A stretch of DNA of 64,000 bases from Lachnospiraceae bacterium (GTDB taxonomy: Bacteria; Bacillota; Clostridia; Lachnospirales; Lachnospiraceae). Under the pieces are notes generated by a model that was not told the origin of the DNA, ran no database searches, and saw only the letters and a program-made list of their open reading frames with translations. The position numbers and the translations under genes were made by a program. Of this stretch, positions 7,962 through 16,099 are shown in pieces. The stretch's first letter is position 1. Every line of letters begins with the position of its first letter. Location of the stretch: assembly GCA_017521605.1 (NCBI GenBank), contig JAFXCD010000005.1:1-64000 (forward strand), read 5' to 3'.

Positions 7962-9092
7962 ATGAATTATCGTAAGTTTGGAAACACAGGGGAAGAGATT
8001 TCAGCATTAGGCTTTGGATGTATGAGGTTTCCGGAATTAGAAGTTGATGGAAAGAAGATAGTGGACCTGGACAAAACCGATGAAATGCTTGCCAAGGCAT
8101 ATGAGCAGGGTGTCAATTATTTTGATACAGCGCCTTATTACTGTAACAGTAATTCTGAGGCAGCACTTGGGCATGGTGTGAAAGCATTCCGTGAGAAGGT
8201 TTTACTTTCTTCGAAATTTCCTACAGAGGTGGCAAAGAAGCCGGGAGATTTCAGAAGACAGTTGGAAACCACTTTGAAAAGACTGGATACAGAGTATTTG
8301 GACTTTTATCATTTCTGGGGTATTAATAAGGGTTCCTTTGACAATATCATGATGAAGCAGGATTTGTTGAAGGATGCGCAGCTTGCAAAGGAAGAAGGAT
8401 TGATACGTCATATATCATTCTCTTTTCATGATGCTCCGGAAGTGATAAAGTATATTATTGATACATCAGAAAGCTATGGTGTACCCATGGAGAGTATGCT
8501 GGTACAGTATAATCTGTTGGACAGGAGTAATGAGGAAATGCTTACCTATGCACAGTCCAAGGGTCTTGGTACTGTAGCTATGGGACCGGTAGGTGGCGGT
8601 AGATTGGCGGCACCTACGGAATTATACGCAAAACTGACCGGTGAAAAATCTGTACCTACTTATGAACTGGCATTTAAGTTTGTATTGGGTAATCCGGATT
8701 TGAATTGTGCACTTTCGGGTATGGAAAATCTTGATATGGTTATGAAGAATACCGCTTTGGCAGCCGGTAGTACTTCTTTCTCTGAAGAAGAGTGGAAGAA
8801 GCTGGGAGATGCCATGGAGCAGATTAAGAAATTTAGTGAATTGTATTGTACAGGCTGTAAATATTGTCAGCCTTGTCCGGTAGGTATTGAGATTCCCAGA
8901 ATCTTTAATATGTTCACTTATCATAATGTTTACGGTCTTACCGACCATGCAAAGCATATGTTTAAGGATTATGTGGAAAAGGGCGGTAAGTTGAGAGAGG
9001 CTTGCGTAAATTGTGGAATGTGCGAAAATAAATGTCCACAGCATTTGAAAATAAGAGAAGAACTGGATAAGGTAGAGGCTATCTTTCGTTAA
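7962..9092 (+). CDS. Aldo/keto reductase with C-terminal [4Fe-4S] ferredoxin domain
   Basis: A 376-residue protein. Residues 1-270 form an aldo/keto reductase barrel with Asp55 and Tyr59/60 (YFDTAPYYC), Lys85 (SSKFP) and the active-site His in FYHFWGI. The C-terminal part has two Cys clusters, C296-C299-C302-C306 (CTGCKYCQPCP) and C348-C351-C354-C358 (CVNCGMCENKCP), predicted to hold two Fe-S clusters. This fused type is common in anaerobes, where the redox partner may be ferredoxin as well as NAD(P)H; the substrate is unknown. AAGGAGG precedes the ATG. It probably forms an operon with the AEC carrier 22 bp downstream. Confidence 0.9.
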   Translation: MNYRKFGNTGEEISALGFGCMRFPELEVDGKKIVDLDKTDEMLAKAYEQGVNYFDTAPYYCNSNSEAALGHGVKAFREKVLLSSKFPTEVAKKPGDFRRQLETTLKRLDTEYLDFYHFWGINKGSFDNIMMKQDLLKDAQLAKEEGLIRHISFSFHDAPEVIKYIIDTSESYGVPMESMLVQYNLLDRSNEEMLTYAQSKGLGTVAMGPVGGGRLAAPTELYAKLTGEKSVPTYELAFKFVLGNPDLNCALSGMENLDMVMKNTALAAGSTSFSEEEWKKLGDAMEQIKKFSELYCTGCKYCQPCPVGIEIPRIFNMFTYHNVYGLTDHAKHMFKDYVEKGGKLREACVNCGMCENKCPQHLKIREELDKVEAIFR

Positions 9093-9114
9093 GATATAAG
9101 AGGTGTAGCGTGAA

Positions 9115-10047
9115 ATGATTTTATTAAAGCAGATGCTGGTACTTTTTATCATGATGCTGGTAGGTGTATATTGCAGAAAGAAGGGTATCTTTAATGACGA
9201 GGCCAATAAGCGAATCTCGTCCCTGGTTGTGAATGTAGCCAACCCTGCTTTGATTCTTTCTTCCAGTATCAATCAGGAAGCGGTAATAGAAGGTATGGAA
9301 TTTGTAAAAACCTTTATACTGGCATGGGGAATGTTTGGTGGGTTGATGGTATTTGCCTATTTGATACCCAAGATTCTCAAGGCAGAGGCTTCTGAATACG
9401 GTACTTATAGAACCATGACCATTTTTTCAAATATCGGATTTATGGGGTTCCCTGTTATAGATGCATTGTATGGAAGCGAAGCACTTTTATATGCAACCAT
9501 GTTTTTAATACCGTTTAATGTATTGATTTATACCTATGGTATCAGTGTTATGAAAAAGCAGACATCCGACAATGCTCAAACTGCAGGATTTCAGCTTCAG
9601 AAAATTTTAAATGCAGGTGTGATTTCCTGCGTAGTTGCACTGGTGATTTATCTGACCAGGCTCCCCATACCTGGGGTTGTGGAGAATGCAGTGGATTCTA
9701 TCAGTAGTCTGACAGCTCCTTTAAGTATGATGGTAATAGGGGATTCCCTGACCAAAATTAATTTGAAGAAATTGTTTTGCAATGGAAGAATGCTGATATT
9801 TTCTGCTATTAAGCTATTATTAATTCCTATAGTGGGGGTTAGCCTCATTAAGCTTTTGGAATTGAATTCCCTACTTATTGGTGTTTGCATGATAATGCTT
9901 TCCACGCCTGTGGGAAGTATGAATGCCATGCTGGCACAAGAGTATGGTGGGGATTATGAATTGGCTTCTCAGGGAGTGACAATCACTACATTGTTGGCAG
10001 TGCTTACCATGCCATTGGTACATTTCTTAATGGAAGTATGGTTGTAA
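9115..10047 (+). CDS. AEC (auxin efflux carrier) family transporter
   Basis: A 310-residue integral membrane protein with about ten hydrophobic helices. It has the family's N-terminal signature (KKGIFNDEANKRISSLVVNVANPALI) and the mid-protein motif SNIGFMGFPV. The family moves small organic acids such as malate or malonate; the substrate cannot be told from sequence. The gene starts 22 bp after the Fe-S aldo/keto reductase and ends 12 bp before truA, so the three may share a transcript ending at the strong terminator after truA. Confidence 0.88.
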   Translation: MILLKQMLVLFIMMLVGVYCRKKGIFNDEANKRISSLVVNVANPALILSSSINQEAVIEGMEFVKTFILAWGMFGGLMVFAYLIPKILKAEASEYGTYRTMTIFSNIGFMGFPVIDALYGSEALLYATMFLIPFNVLIYTYGISVMKKQTSDNAQTAGFQLQKILNAGVISCVVALVIYLTRLPIPGVVENAVDSISSLTAPLSMMVIGDSLTKINLKKLFCNGRMLIFSAIKLLLIPIVGVSLIKLLELNSLLIGVCMIMLSTPVGSMNAMLAQEYGGDYELASQGVTITTLLAVLTMPLVHFLMEVWL

Positions 10048-10059
10048 GGAAAATGTATT

Positions 10060-10806
10060 ATGAGAAATATTTGTTTAAAGATAACCTATGAAGGTACCCG
10101 CTATCAAGGATGGCAAAGGCAGGAAACCTCTGATAATACCATACAGGGCAAATTCGAAGGATTACTTAGCCGGATGTGTGGGGAGGAAATTACGATACAG
10201 GGTAGCGGTAGAACAGACGCAGGAGTACATGCAATGGGCCAAATCGCTAACTTTCATACCCATTCAGATATGGGCACAGAGGACATGCTTTTCTATATGA
10301 ATCAGTATTTGCCGGAGGATATCGCAGTGGTTGAGGTAATGGAGGTGCCGGAGCGTTTCCACAGCAGGTTAAATGCCAAAGGGAAGAGGTATTCCTATCG
10401 TATTTGGAACAGCAGTATTCCTAATGTGTTTTTTCGCAAGTTTGCGCATACAGTTGAGGAACAACTAGACTTAAAGACCATGCAGGAAGCTGCCTCCTAT
10501 TTATTGGGCGAACATGATTTTAAATCTTTTACTTCTACTAAAAAGGGTAAAAAATCTACGGTTAGGAGGATTGACCGGATAGATATTCAAAAGGAAGGTG
10601 ATTTGATTACCTTTACCTTTGAAGGTAATGGATTTTTGTATCATATGATTCGGATTTTGGTAGGTACTCTTCTGGAAGTAGGATTGGGAGAGCGGAGTGC
10701 AGACAGTATACCGGATATTATGGGAGCAAAAAAGAGGGAAATGGCAGGTATGCTGGTGCCCGGTAAAGGCTTGATTTTAGAAGAAGTGTATTACGAAACA
10801 AAATAA
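10060..10806 (+). CDS. truA: tRNA pseudouridine(38-40) synthase TruA
   Basis: A 248-residue enzyme that isomerises uridines 38-40 of the tRNA anticodon arm. The catalytic aspartate is Asp53 within GSGRTDAGVHA. The N-terminal KITYEGTRYQGWQRQ and late GNGFLYHMIRILVGTL motifs are also typical, and the length is normal. It lies at the end of the reductase-carrier group; translation may be helped by GGAAAA upstream of the ATG. A strong terminator follows. Confidence 0.96.
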   Translation: MRNICLKITYEGTRYQGWQRQETSDNTIQGKFEGLLSRMCGEEITIQGSGRTDAGVHAMGQIANFHTHSDMGTEDMLFYMNQYLPEDIAVVEVMEVPERFHSRLNAKGKRYSYRIWNSSIPNVFFRKFAHTVEEQLDLKTMQEAASYLLGEHDFKSFTSTKKGKKSTVRRIDRIDIQKEGDLITFTFEGNGFLYHMIRILVGTLLEVGLGERSADSIPDIMGAKKREMAGMLVPGKGLILEEVYYETK

Positions 10807-10825
10807 TTTCACAAATTTTGTAACC

Positions 10826-10865
10826 AAAGGGTCTCTAATTACGTCTATATAATTAGAGACCCTTT
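10826..10865 (+). terminator. Strong intrinsic terminator after truA
   Basis: A 16-bp perfect stem (10826-10841 with 10850-10865, beginning AAAGGGTCTC) and an 8-nt loop, followed by a T-rich stretch to about 10883. Confidence 0.85.
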
Positions 10866-10947
10866 AAGAATTTCTTTATTTTTATGAGGCATTTATGATG
10901 TTTTTTAGTGTTAGAGTAATACTGAGGAGATAGCAAGGAGGTTACAA

Positions 10948-11646
10948 ATGAGAGAAACAATTGTAATTTTTAATAATAATTCAAAGCTTGCAGAGGTTAT
11001 GAGACCGCTGTTGGTTAAGGAAGGATACCGGCTATTGATAGCCGAAGAATATAAACAATTAACTCAGATTTTGCAATATGGACAGGCACAGTTGCTTCTT
11101 ACAGATATTGTGATGGAACAGGAGGATATTATGGAGGGGTTTAGGAGGCTACAGGCCATACGAAGCATTAGTAAAATACCGGTTATTGTAGTTTCAGATA
11201 AAGAAGATGAAGCTTCCAAAATTTTTGCATTAAACGCAGGTGCGGATGATTATTGCAGTACTATGTGTAGTCCACTGGAAATTTTGGCTCGAATCAGAGG
11301 ACAACTTAGAAGATACTTGGCACTGGCCAAAATCTGTGATAATATTGAACATATTTATAAGGTGGATGAGCTACAGATAGATGATAGTACTCGAACCGTA
11401 ACTGTGGGAGATAAGGAAGTCAGATTGACTCCTATAGAGTATAAAATTTTGCGGCTTTTGGTAATGAAAAGGGGTAAAGTATTATCCATTGAGGAAATTT
11501 ATCGTGCTATTTGGAAAATGAATCCCATCGGTGCGGAAAATACCATAGCAGTGCACATTCGCCATATAAGGGAAAAAATAGAGGAGAATCCCAAGGAACC
11601 CAGATACCTGAAGGTAGTGTGGGGAACGGGATATAAAGTAGGATAA
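10948..11646 (+). CDS. OmpR/PhoB-type response regulator with atypical receiver
   Basis: A 232-residue protein with a receiver (1-120) and a winged-helix DNA-binding domain (about 135-232; LTPIEYKILRLL, HIRHIREKIEENP, VWGTGYKVG). The phosphoacceptor Asp53 (LLLTDIVM) remains. However, the acidic pair that binds Mg2+ is replaced by Asn (IFNNNSK, residues 7-13), and the conserved Lys of the KPF motif is replaced (DDYCSTMCSP; position 105 is Thr). Such receivers usually do not respond to ordinary phosphorylation. No histidine kinase is adjacent, only a TraX-family membrane protein 2 bp downstream. AAGGAGG precedes the ATG. Targets are unknown. Confidence 0.88.
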   Translation: MRETIVIFNNNSKLAEVMRPLLVKEGYRLLIAEEYKQLTQILQYGQAQLLLTDIVMEQEDIMEGFRRLQAIRSISKIPVIVVSDKEDEASKIFALNAGADDYCSTMCSPLEILARIRGQLRRYLALAKICDNIEHIYKVDELQIDDSTRTVTVGDKEVRLTPIEYKILRLLVMKRGKVLSIEEIYRAIWKMNPIGAENTIAVHIRHIREKIEENPKEPRYLKVVWGTGYKVG

Positions 11647-11648
11647 TA

Positions 11649-12386
11649 ATGATATATTTATCAAAAGGCTTAAGCGGTAGTACATTAAAATGGATTGCCA
11701 TTGTGACCATGTTTATTGATCATGTAGCGGCAGCACTTTTAGTTCGAATCTTGTGGGGGTACGGTTATTCTGAAGGGCTGCATGGAATATATGATATTAT
11801 GCGGGCTATAGGGCGTGTGGCCTTCCCCATTTTCTGTTTCTTATTGGTGGAGGGTTTTTTACATACTCGAAATGTATACAAGTATATTGGACGTATGGCA
11901 GTATTTGTATTGTTGGCAGAGATTCCTTTTGATTTGGCGTTTTCAGCCCGCGTGGTGGCATGGAACGATCAAAGTGTTATGTTGACCCTGTTGATAGGTT
12001 TGTTGACTATGTGGGGCTGTAGCTTGATTGAGAAGAAGTGGCAGGAGAATTATATTGTTCAATGGATAGGGTTTGCCGTATGTTTGGCTGTGGGAATGCG
12101 GTTGGCATACTGGTGTCAAACAGATTATGCACACTATGGCGTATTTAGTATTATGGCAATGTATTTCTTCCGTAAGGAAAGAAAGTTGCAGGTTCTGGCA
12201 GGAGCTCTTAGCTTTTTATGGGAGGAAGAGCTTTTAGCCATATTGGCATTCCTTTTTATTTATCTGTATAATGGTCAGAGGGGTATGAAGATGAAGTATT
12301 TCTTCTATGCATTTTATCCCCTGCATTTATTACTGATTTATTTGGTAGCAATGATTATGGGTATTCACTTTATACCGGCTGTATAA
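11649..12386 (+). CDS. TraX family membrane protein
   Basis: A 245-residue protein with about seven or eight hydrophobic helices. It carries the TraX-family start (GLSGSTLKWIAIVTMFIDH) and GRVAFPIFCFLLVEGF. F-plasmid TraX N-acetylates pilin; the many chromosomal homologues are presumed acyltransferases of surface polymers or proteins. It begins 2 bp after the response regulator, so the pair is surely one transcript. The response regulator may control this envelope function (inference). A shared bidirectional terminator separates it from the convergent GH5 gene. Confidence 0.88.
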   Translation: MIYLSKGLSGSTLKWIAIVTMFIDHVAAALLVRILWGYGYSEGLHGIYDIMRAIGRVAFPIFCFLLVEGFLHTRNVYKYIGRMAVFVLLAEIPFDLAFSARVVAWNDQSVMLTLLIGLLTMWGCSLIEKKWQENYIVQWIGFAVCLAVGMRLAYWCQTDYAHYGVFSIMAMYFFRKERKLQVLAGALSFLWEEELLAILAFLFIYLYNGQRGMKMKYFFYAFYPLHLLLIYLVAMIMGIHFIPAV

Positions 12387-12388
12387 GC

Positions 12389-12428
12389 AAAGAAATGGGC
12401 TGCTTTCCATGGAGCAGCCCATTTCTTT
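12389..12428. terminator. Bidirectional terminator between traX-like and GH5 genes
   Basis: A 16-bp perfect stem (AAAGAAATGGGCTGCT at 12389-12404 with 12413-12428) and an 8-nt loop. A/T-rich sequence on both sides fits use by both convergent genes. Confidence 0.8.
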
Positions 12429-12436
12429 ACTATTGA

Positions 12437-13387
12437 TTATAAGTATTTTAATAATTCCTCTCGTACGCCGTCCAGTCTTTCATCGGATAAGCCGAAATCC
12501 ATCTGCTTATAGCTCCATGCACTTCTGCAAATACTATACTTCTCAAAGATTTCATTAATGGCTTTATACCACTTAACAGTGTCTTCCGGTGAGACTCTGT
12601 CAATGACACCGTATTCACCACAATATAAAGGTGCATTTTCAAGCTTTGCCTTTTCGATGGCAGAAGCAAAGAAATCATCAAAAAATGCAGGTGTAATATC
12701 TGCATCATCAAAGACAATTCTTTCTTCCGGGTTTATGGCATCAGTCCAGGTGGCACCCTGATGAGTGAATTTCAAAGGATCATAGCAGTGGAAATTATAA
12801 ATCACCTTGTCATCATGGCGGGGAGCCAAATCCTTAACGGCACAGGCGCTGTTGTTATAATAACTGCCTACTAAAATCAGGGTATCGGGAGCGTACTTAC
12901 GGATGCGCTTAATACATTCTGCTGATACCTTGTTCCAGGTGCTAATGAATTCTTTGGCAGTTACTTCGTTTAACAATTCAAATGCTACGTGCTCCGGGTC
13001 ATTTCCAAAATGTTTTGCAAATTCTTCCCATAAACTATAGAAACGTTCCTGCAACTTTTCGCTTTCGAAAAATCCGGATTGCTTTTCGCCGAAATCAAAA
13101 GAGAATCCCAAGGTCTTATGTAGGTCTAATACAATATTCAGTTTATTCTTTTTACACCATTCGATAGCTTTGGCAATACGTGTGAAACCATCTTCTTTGT
13201 ATGCACCCTCTTCTGTTTCCACTACATTGTAGTCAATGGGAAGACGAACGTGGTCAAGACCCCAGGAAGCAATTTTTTCAATATCAGATTCTGTAATAAA
13301 GGTATCCAGTCTTTCCTGACTGTAATCACACTGGGAGAGCCAGCCACCTAAGTTTACACCTCTGTAAAAGCCTTTGTCTTTTAACAT
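12437..13387 (-). CDS. Intracellular glycoside hydrolase family 5 enzyme
   Basis: A 316-residue (alpha/beta)8 glycosidase. The acid/base Glu is Glu141 (AFELLNEV), the nucleophile Glu258 (LYCGEYGV); His90 (LDLHKT) and His200 (NFHCYD) fit GH5. There is no signal peptide, so it should act inside the cell on imported beta-glucan or mannan oligosaccharides. The start is the ATG at 13387, with AAAGGTGG 7 bp upstream; a GTG 12 bp earlier lies in that ribosome site. It is divergent from an AraC-type regulator across an operator-like inverted repeat. Confidence 0.9.
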   Translation of the reverse strand: MLKDKGFYRGVNLGGWLSQCDYSQERLDTFITESDIEKIASWGLDHVRLPIDYNVVETEEGAYKEDGFTRIAKAIEWCKKNKLNIVLDLHKTLGFSFDFGEKQSGFFESEKLQERFYSLWEEFAKHFGNDPEHVAFELLNEVTAKEFISTWNKVSAECIKRIRKYAPDTLILVGSYYNNSACAVKDLAPRHDDKVIYNFHCYDPLKFTHQGATWTDAINPEERIVFDDADITPAFFDDFFASAIEKAKLENAPLYCGEYGVIDRVSPEDTVKWYKAINEIFEKYSICRSAWSYKQMDFGLSDERLDGVREELLKYL

Positions 13388-13431
13388 AAGAAATACCACC
13401 TTTCTTGAAAAGTTGATGTCTGAAAAATAAC

Positions 13432-13471
13432 TTTCATGTATTTATATTATAGCATAGAAAAATACATGAAA
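13432..13471. promoter_or_regulatory. Inverted-repeat operator around the GH5 promoter
   Basis: TTTCATGTATTT (13432-13443) and AAATACATGAAA (13460-13471) are perfect inverted 12-mers with 28 bp between centres. On the minus strand the GH5 -10 (TATAAT, 13446-13451, with extended TGC) lies between them. This suits repression or regulation of the GH5 gene, most simply by the divergent AraC protein. Confidence 0.6.
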
Positions 13472-13576
13472 ATAGCACAAAATTGATGATATTATCACGG
13501 ATATGATGTATAATGTGTAAGTGTGCATCAAGAGCATGATACTAAAGATAAAAGAATACCAATTTAGGCGGTGAAT

Positions 13577-14329
13577 ATGAATATAGATAAAAAACTTTCG
13601 CATGAAGAATTTTTGAATAGAGAATATAATGTTTCCCATTTGGCATATGAAAGGGAAATGGCTTTTTTCCAGGCTGTAAAAACCGGCGATTGGGAAACTG
13701 TAAAAAAATTGTTTAAACCATTGGAAAGCGGAGAAATGGGTAAGCTTAGTGAGGATAAGGTGCGTAACCTGAAATATCATTTGATTATTACAGTGGCGCT
13801 TATCACTCGATATTGCATTGAAGGTGGTATGGAGATGGAGACTGCATATAGTCTCAGTGACATTTATATTCGTAGCGTTGATGAATGTAGTACGGAGGTG
13901 GAGATTAATCTGCTTCATAGAGCAATTGTAGAAGAGTATACAAAGAGGATGCGCAATATCCACAAGAACGGTGCCTGTTCAAAACCCATTATTATCTGTA
14001 TGGATTATATTTATGACAATCTGCATACCAAGATTACGCTGGATAAGTTAGCAGAAGCAGTAAACTTAAGTCCGGCTTATCTTTCCAGATTGTTCCACAA
14101 GGAAGTGGGAATGACTATATCCGAGTACACTATGATGAAAAGAATTCAGACGGCTGAGAATATGTTGAAATTCTCAGAGTACACCAGTCTGGAAATTTCA
14201 AATTATTTATGTTTTAGTTCGGAGAGTCATTTTATTCACTTGTTTAAGAAGTATACAGGAGAAACTCCTAAGAATTACAGAAAGAATCATTTCAGAACCC
14301 GTAGTGGGAATAAGAATGAAAAAGTATGA
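13577..14329 (+). CDS. AraC family transcriptional regulator
   Basis: A 250-residue regulator. The C-terminal ~100 residues carry the two AraC helix-turn-helix motifs (ITLDKLAEAVNLSPAYLSRLFHKE and LEISNYLCFSSESHFIHLFKKY..GETPKNYR). The N-terminal ~150 residues form a helical sensor domain common in Lachnospiraceae regulators but without a recognised ligand. I prefer ATG 13577, since AGGCGG lies 5 bp ahead, over the GTG at 13571. A TATAAT is at 13509-13514 without a good -35. It is divergent from the GH5 gene and most likely regulates it. Confidence 0.87.
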   Translation: MNIDKKLSHEEFLNREYNVSHLAYEREMAFFQAVKTGDWETVKKLFKPLESGEMGKLSEDKVRNLKYHLIITVALITRYCIEGGMEMETAYSLSDIYIRSVDECSTEVEINLLHRAIVEEYTKRMRNIHKNGACSKPIIICMDYIYDNLHTKITLDKLAEAVNLSPAYLSRLFHKEVGMTISEYTMMKRIQTAENMLKFSEYTSLEISNYLCFSSESHFIHLFKKYTGETPKNYRKNHFRTRSGNKNEKV

Positions 14330-14401
14330 ACGAAAATGTTTATAATGTAGAAAACAGGGTATGCTATTTAGAAAATCAGAATGATTGCTTAGGGGGAAAA
14401 C

Positions 14402-15901
14402 GTGAAAGATAAATTAGAAAAATTCAACGAGTATCGGGAAAAGATTAGTTTTCATAAGCATGTGATTACGCAATTTCAATGGGATATGCAGACACAGACA
14501 CCTTCAAAAGGATTTGCAGATAAGGTGGAAGCAGTGACCTACTTTTCATCTCAGGCTTTTCAGTTACAGACCTCAGAAGAATATGGAAAGCTGTTAAAGA
14601 GCTTATTAAAGGAAAAGGAATTTGAGGAGCTGGATGAAGCTATGCAGATTACCATAAAGAGGGAATGGAAGGAATATGAGGAAAATAAAAGAGTTCCCAA
14701 AGAGTTTTATGAAGAAATGGTAAGAGCTTCCGCCCACTCCCAAAAGGCCTGGGAGGAAGCGAAGCAGAAGAAGGATTATAGTATCTTCTGTCCTCATTTG
14801 CAGAAAATGATTGATTACAGAAAGCAACTGATGGAATATACCAGACCGGATATGGAGGTGTATGATGCCATGCTGGATGCTTTCGAAGAAGGTATGGACA
14901 GTGAGACTATTGACAGGCTTTTTGGGGAGCTTAAGGCAGGCCTGGTACCTTTGCTTCAAAGGATTGCCAAGAAAACGGAACCGGATAGAAGCATTTTTAG
15001 GGGAGAATTTCCTAAGCATTTACAGCAGGAGTGGAGCGGCTTTTTACTGGACTATATAGGGTATGATAAAGAGGCCGGTGTTATGAGCGAAAGTGAGCAT
15101 CCTTTTACTATGGGGTTTGGTCCTAAGGATGTGCGGGTGACCAATCACTATCGGAAGGATGAGGCTATCAATGCCATGTTCAGCATTATCCATGAAGGTG
15201 GTCATGCCATATTTGAACAGGGTGTGGATGAACAATATGAAAAGACTGCATTAACAGAAATAAATTTTCTGGGTCTTCATGAGAGTCAGTCCCGATTCTA
15301 TGAAAATATATTGGGTAGAAATATTAATTTCTGGCGTCCTATTTATATTAAGCTGGGAGAGTATTTTCCACAATTTCAGCAGATAAGTCTGGAAGATTTT
15401 TATAGAGAAATCAATCATGTGGCGCCCGGTTTGATCCGTATTGACTCTGACGAGGTGTCCTACAGCTTGCATATTATTCTACGTTATGAAATCGAAAAGG
15501 CTATTTTCAGGAATGGAGTGGAGGCAAAGGATTTGTCTAAGCTTTGGAATGATAAGATGGAGGAACTTCTGGGAATCCGACCGGAAAATGATACAGACGG
15601 TATTCTGCAGGATACTCACTGGTCAGATGGTTCCTTTGGTTATTTCCCGACTTATGCACTGGGCAATATTTTCGATGGCATGTTTTTGGAAGCATTAACA
15701 GAGGAATTAGGTGATGTGGATACCCTCTTGGCAGATGGGCGTATCAGGGATATCACAGACTGGCTCCATGAGAAAATTCACAAATACGGCTCTCTACGGA
15801 CAGGAAAAGAAGTGGTGGAGCATGTCTGTGGCAAAGAAATCAGTGCAAAGCCCATTCTCAAATATTTTGAAGATAAATATACCAAGTTATATGACTTATA
15901 G
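14402..15901 (+). CDS. M32 metallocarboxypeptidase (carboxypeptidase Taq family)
   Basis: A 499-residue zinc carboxypeptidase, normal length for M32. The zinc site is HEGGH (His264, His268) with Glu294 in GLHESQSRF as third ligand. The N-terminal helices cover a groove that admits peptide C-termini. There is no signal peptide, so it works on intracellular peptides. The start is GTG 14402, preceded by AGGGGGA. It stands alone between AraC and a terminator. Confidence 0.95.
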   Translation: MKDKLEKFNEYREKISFHKHVITQFQWDMQTQTPSKGFADKVEAVTYFSSQAFQLQTSEEYGKLLKSLLKEKEFEELDEAMQITIKREWKEYEENKRVPKEFYEEMVRASAHSQKAWEEAKQKKDYSIFCPHLQKMIDYRKQLMEYTRPDMEVYDAMLDAFEEGMDSETIDRLFGELKAGLVPLLQRIAKKTEPDRSIFRGEFPKHLQQEWSGFLLDYIGYDKEAGVMSESEHPFTMGFGPKDVRVTNHYRKDEAINAMFSIIHEGGHAIFEQGVDEQYEKTALTEINFLGLHESQSRFYENILGRNINFWRPIYIKLGEYFPQFQQISLEDFYREINHVAPGLIRIDSDEVSYSLHIILRYEIEKAIFRNGVEAKDLSKLWNDKMEELLGIRPENDTDGILQDTHWSDGSFGYFPTYALGNIFDGMFLEALTEELGDVDTLLADGRIRDITDWLHEKIHKYGSLRTGKEVVEHVCGKEISAKPILKYFEDKYTKLYDL

Positions 15902-15906
15902 ACAAC

Positions 15907-15937
15907 AACAGCCGGCCCACCAGGACCGGCTGTTTAT
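15907..15937 (+). terminator. Intrinsic terminator after the M32 peptidase
   Basis: AACAGCCGG (15907-15915) pairs with CCGGCTGTT (15926-15934), with a 10-nt loop and a short T/A tail. Confidence 0.7.
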
Positions 15938-16044
15938 AAATGCGAGCGTAAATGATTTAATAAATTGTTTATAATATGACTATTGTATTTTATAAAAAAT
16001 GTGTTATATTGGTTATAGAACAGATAGTTTTGTCGGTTATACTG

Positions 16045-16072
16045 GCTCAGAGGAGTATATATTCCCCTGAGC
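16045..16072. promoter_or_regulatory. Imperfect 28-bp palindrome in the clpB leader
   Basis: GCTCAGAGGAGTAT is followed directly by ATATTCCCCTGAGC; 12 of 14 positions are complementary about the centre 16058/16059. It lies 28 bp before clpB, downstream of a weak promoter (TTGTAT 15983-15988, TATATT 16005-16010). It could be an operator or a hairpin near the ribosome site. It resembles neither CIRCE nor the CtsR heptads. Confidence 0.45.
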
Positions 16073-16099
16073 GGAAAATATACAAGGGGAGGTCGTACA

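Noticed and set aside
8622-9272. Minus-strand open frame of 216 codons over the aldo/keto reductase and AEC genes
   Set aside because: It spans two well-supported plus-strand genes and has no motif or ribosome site.
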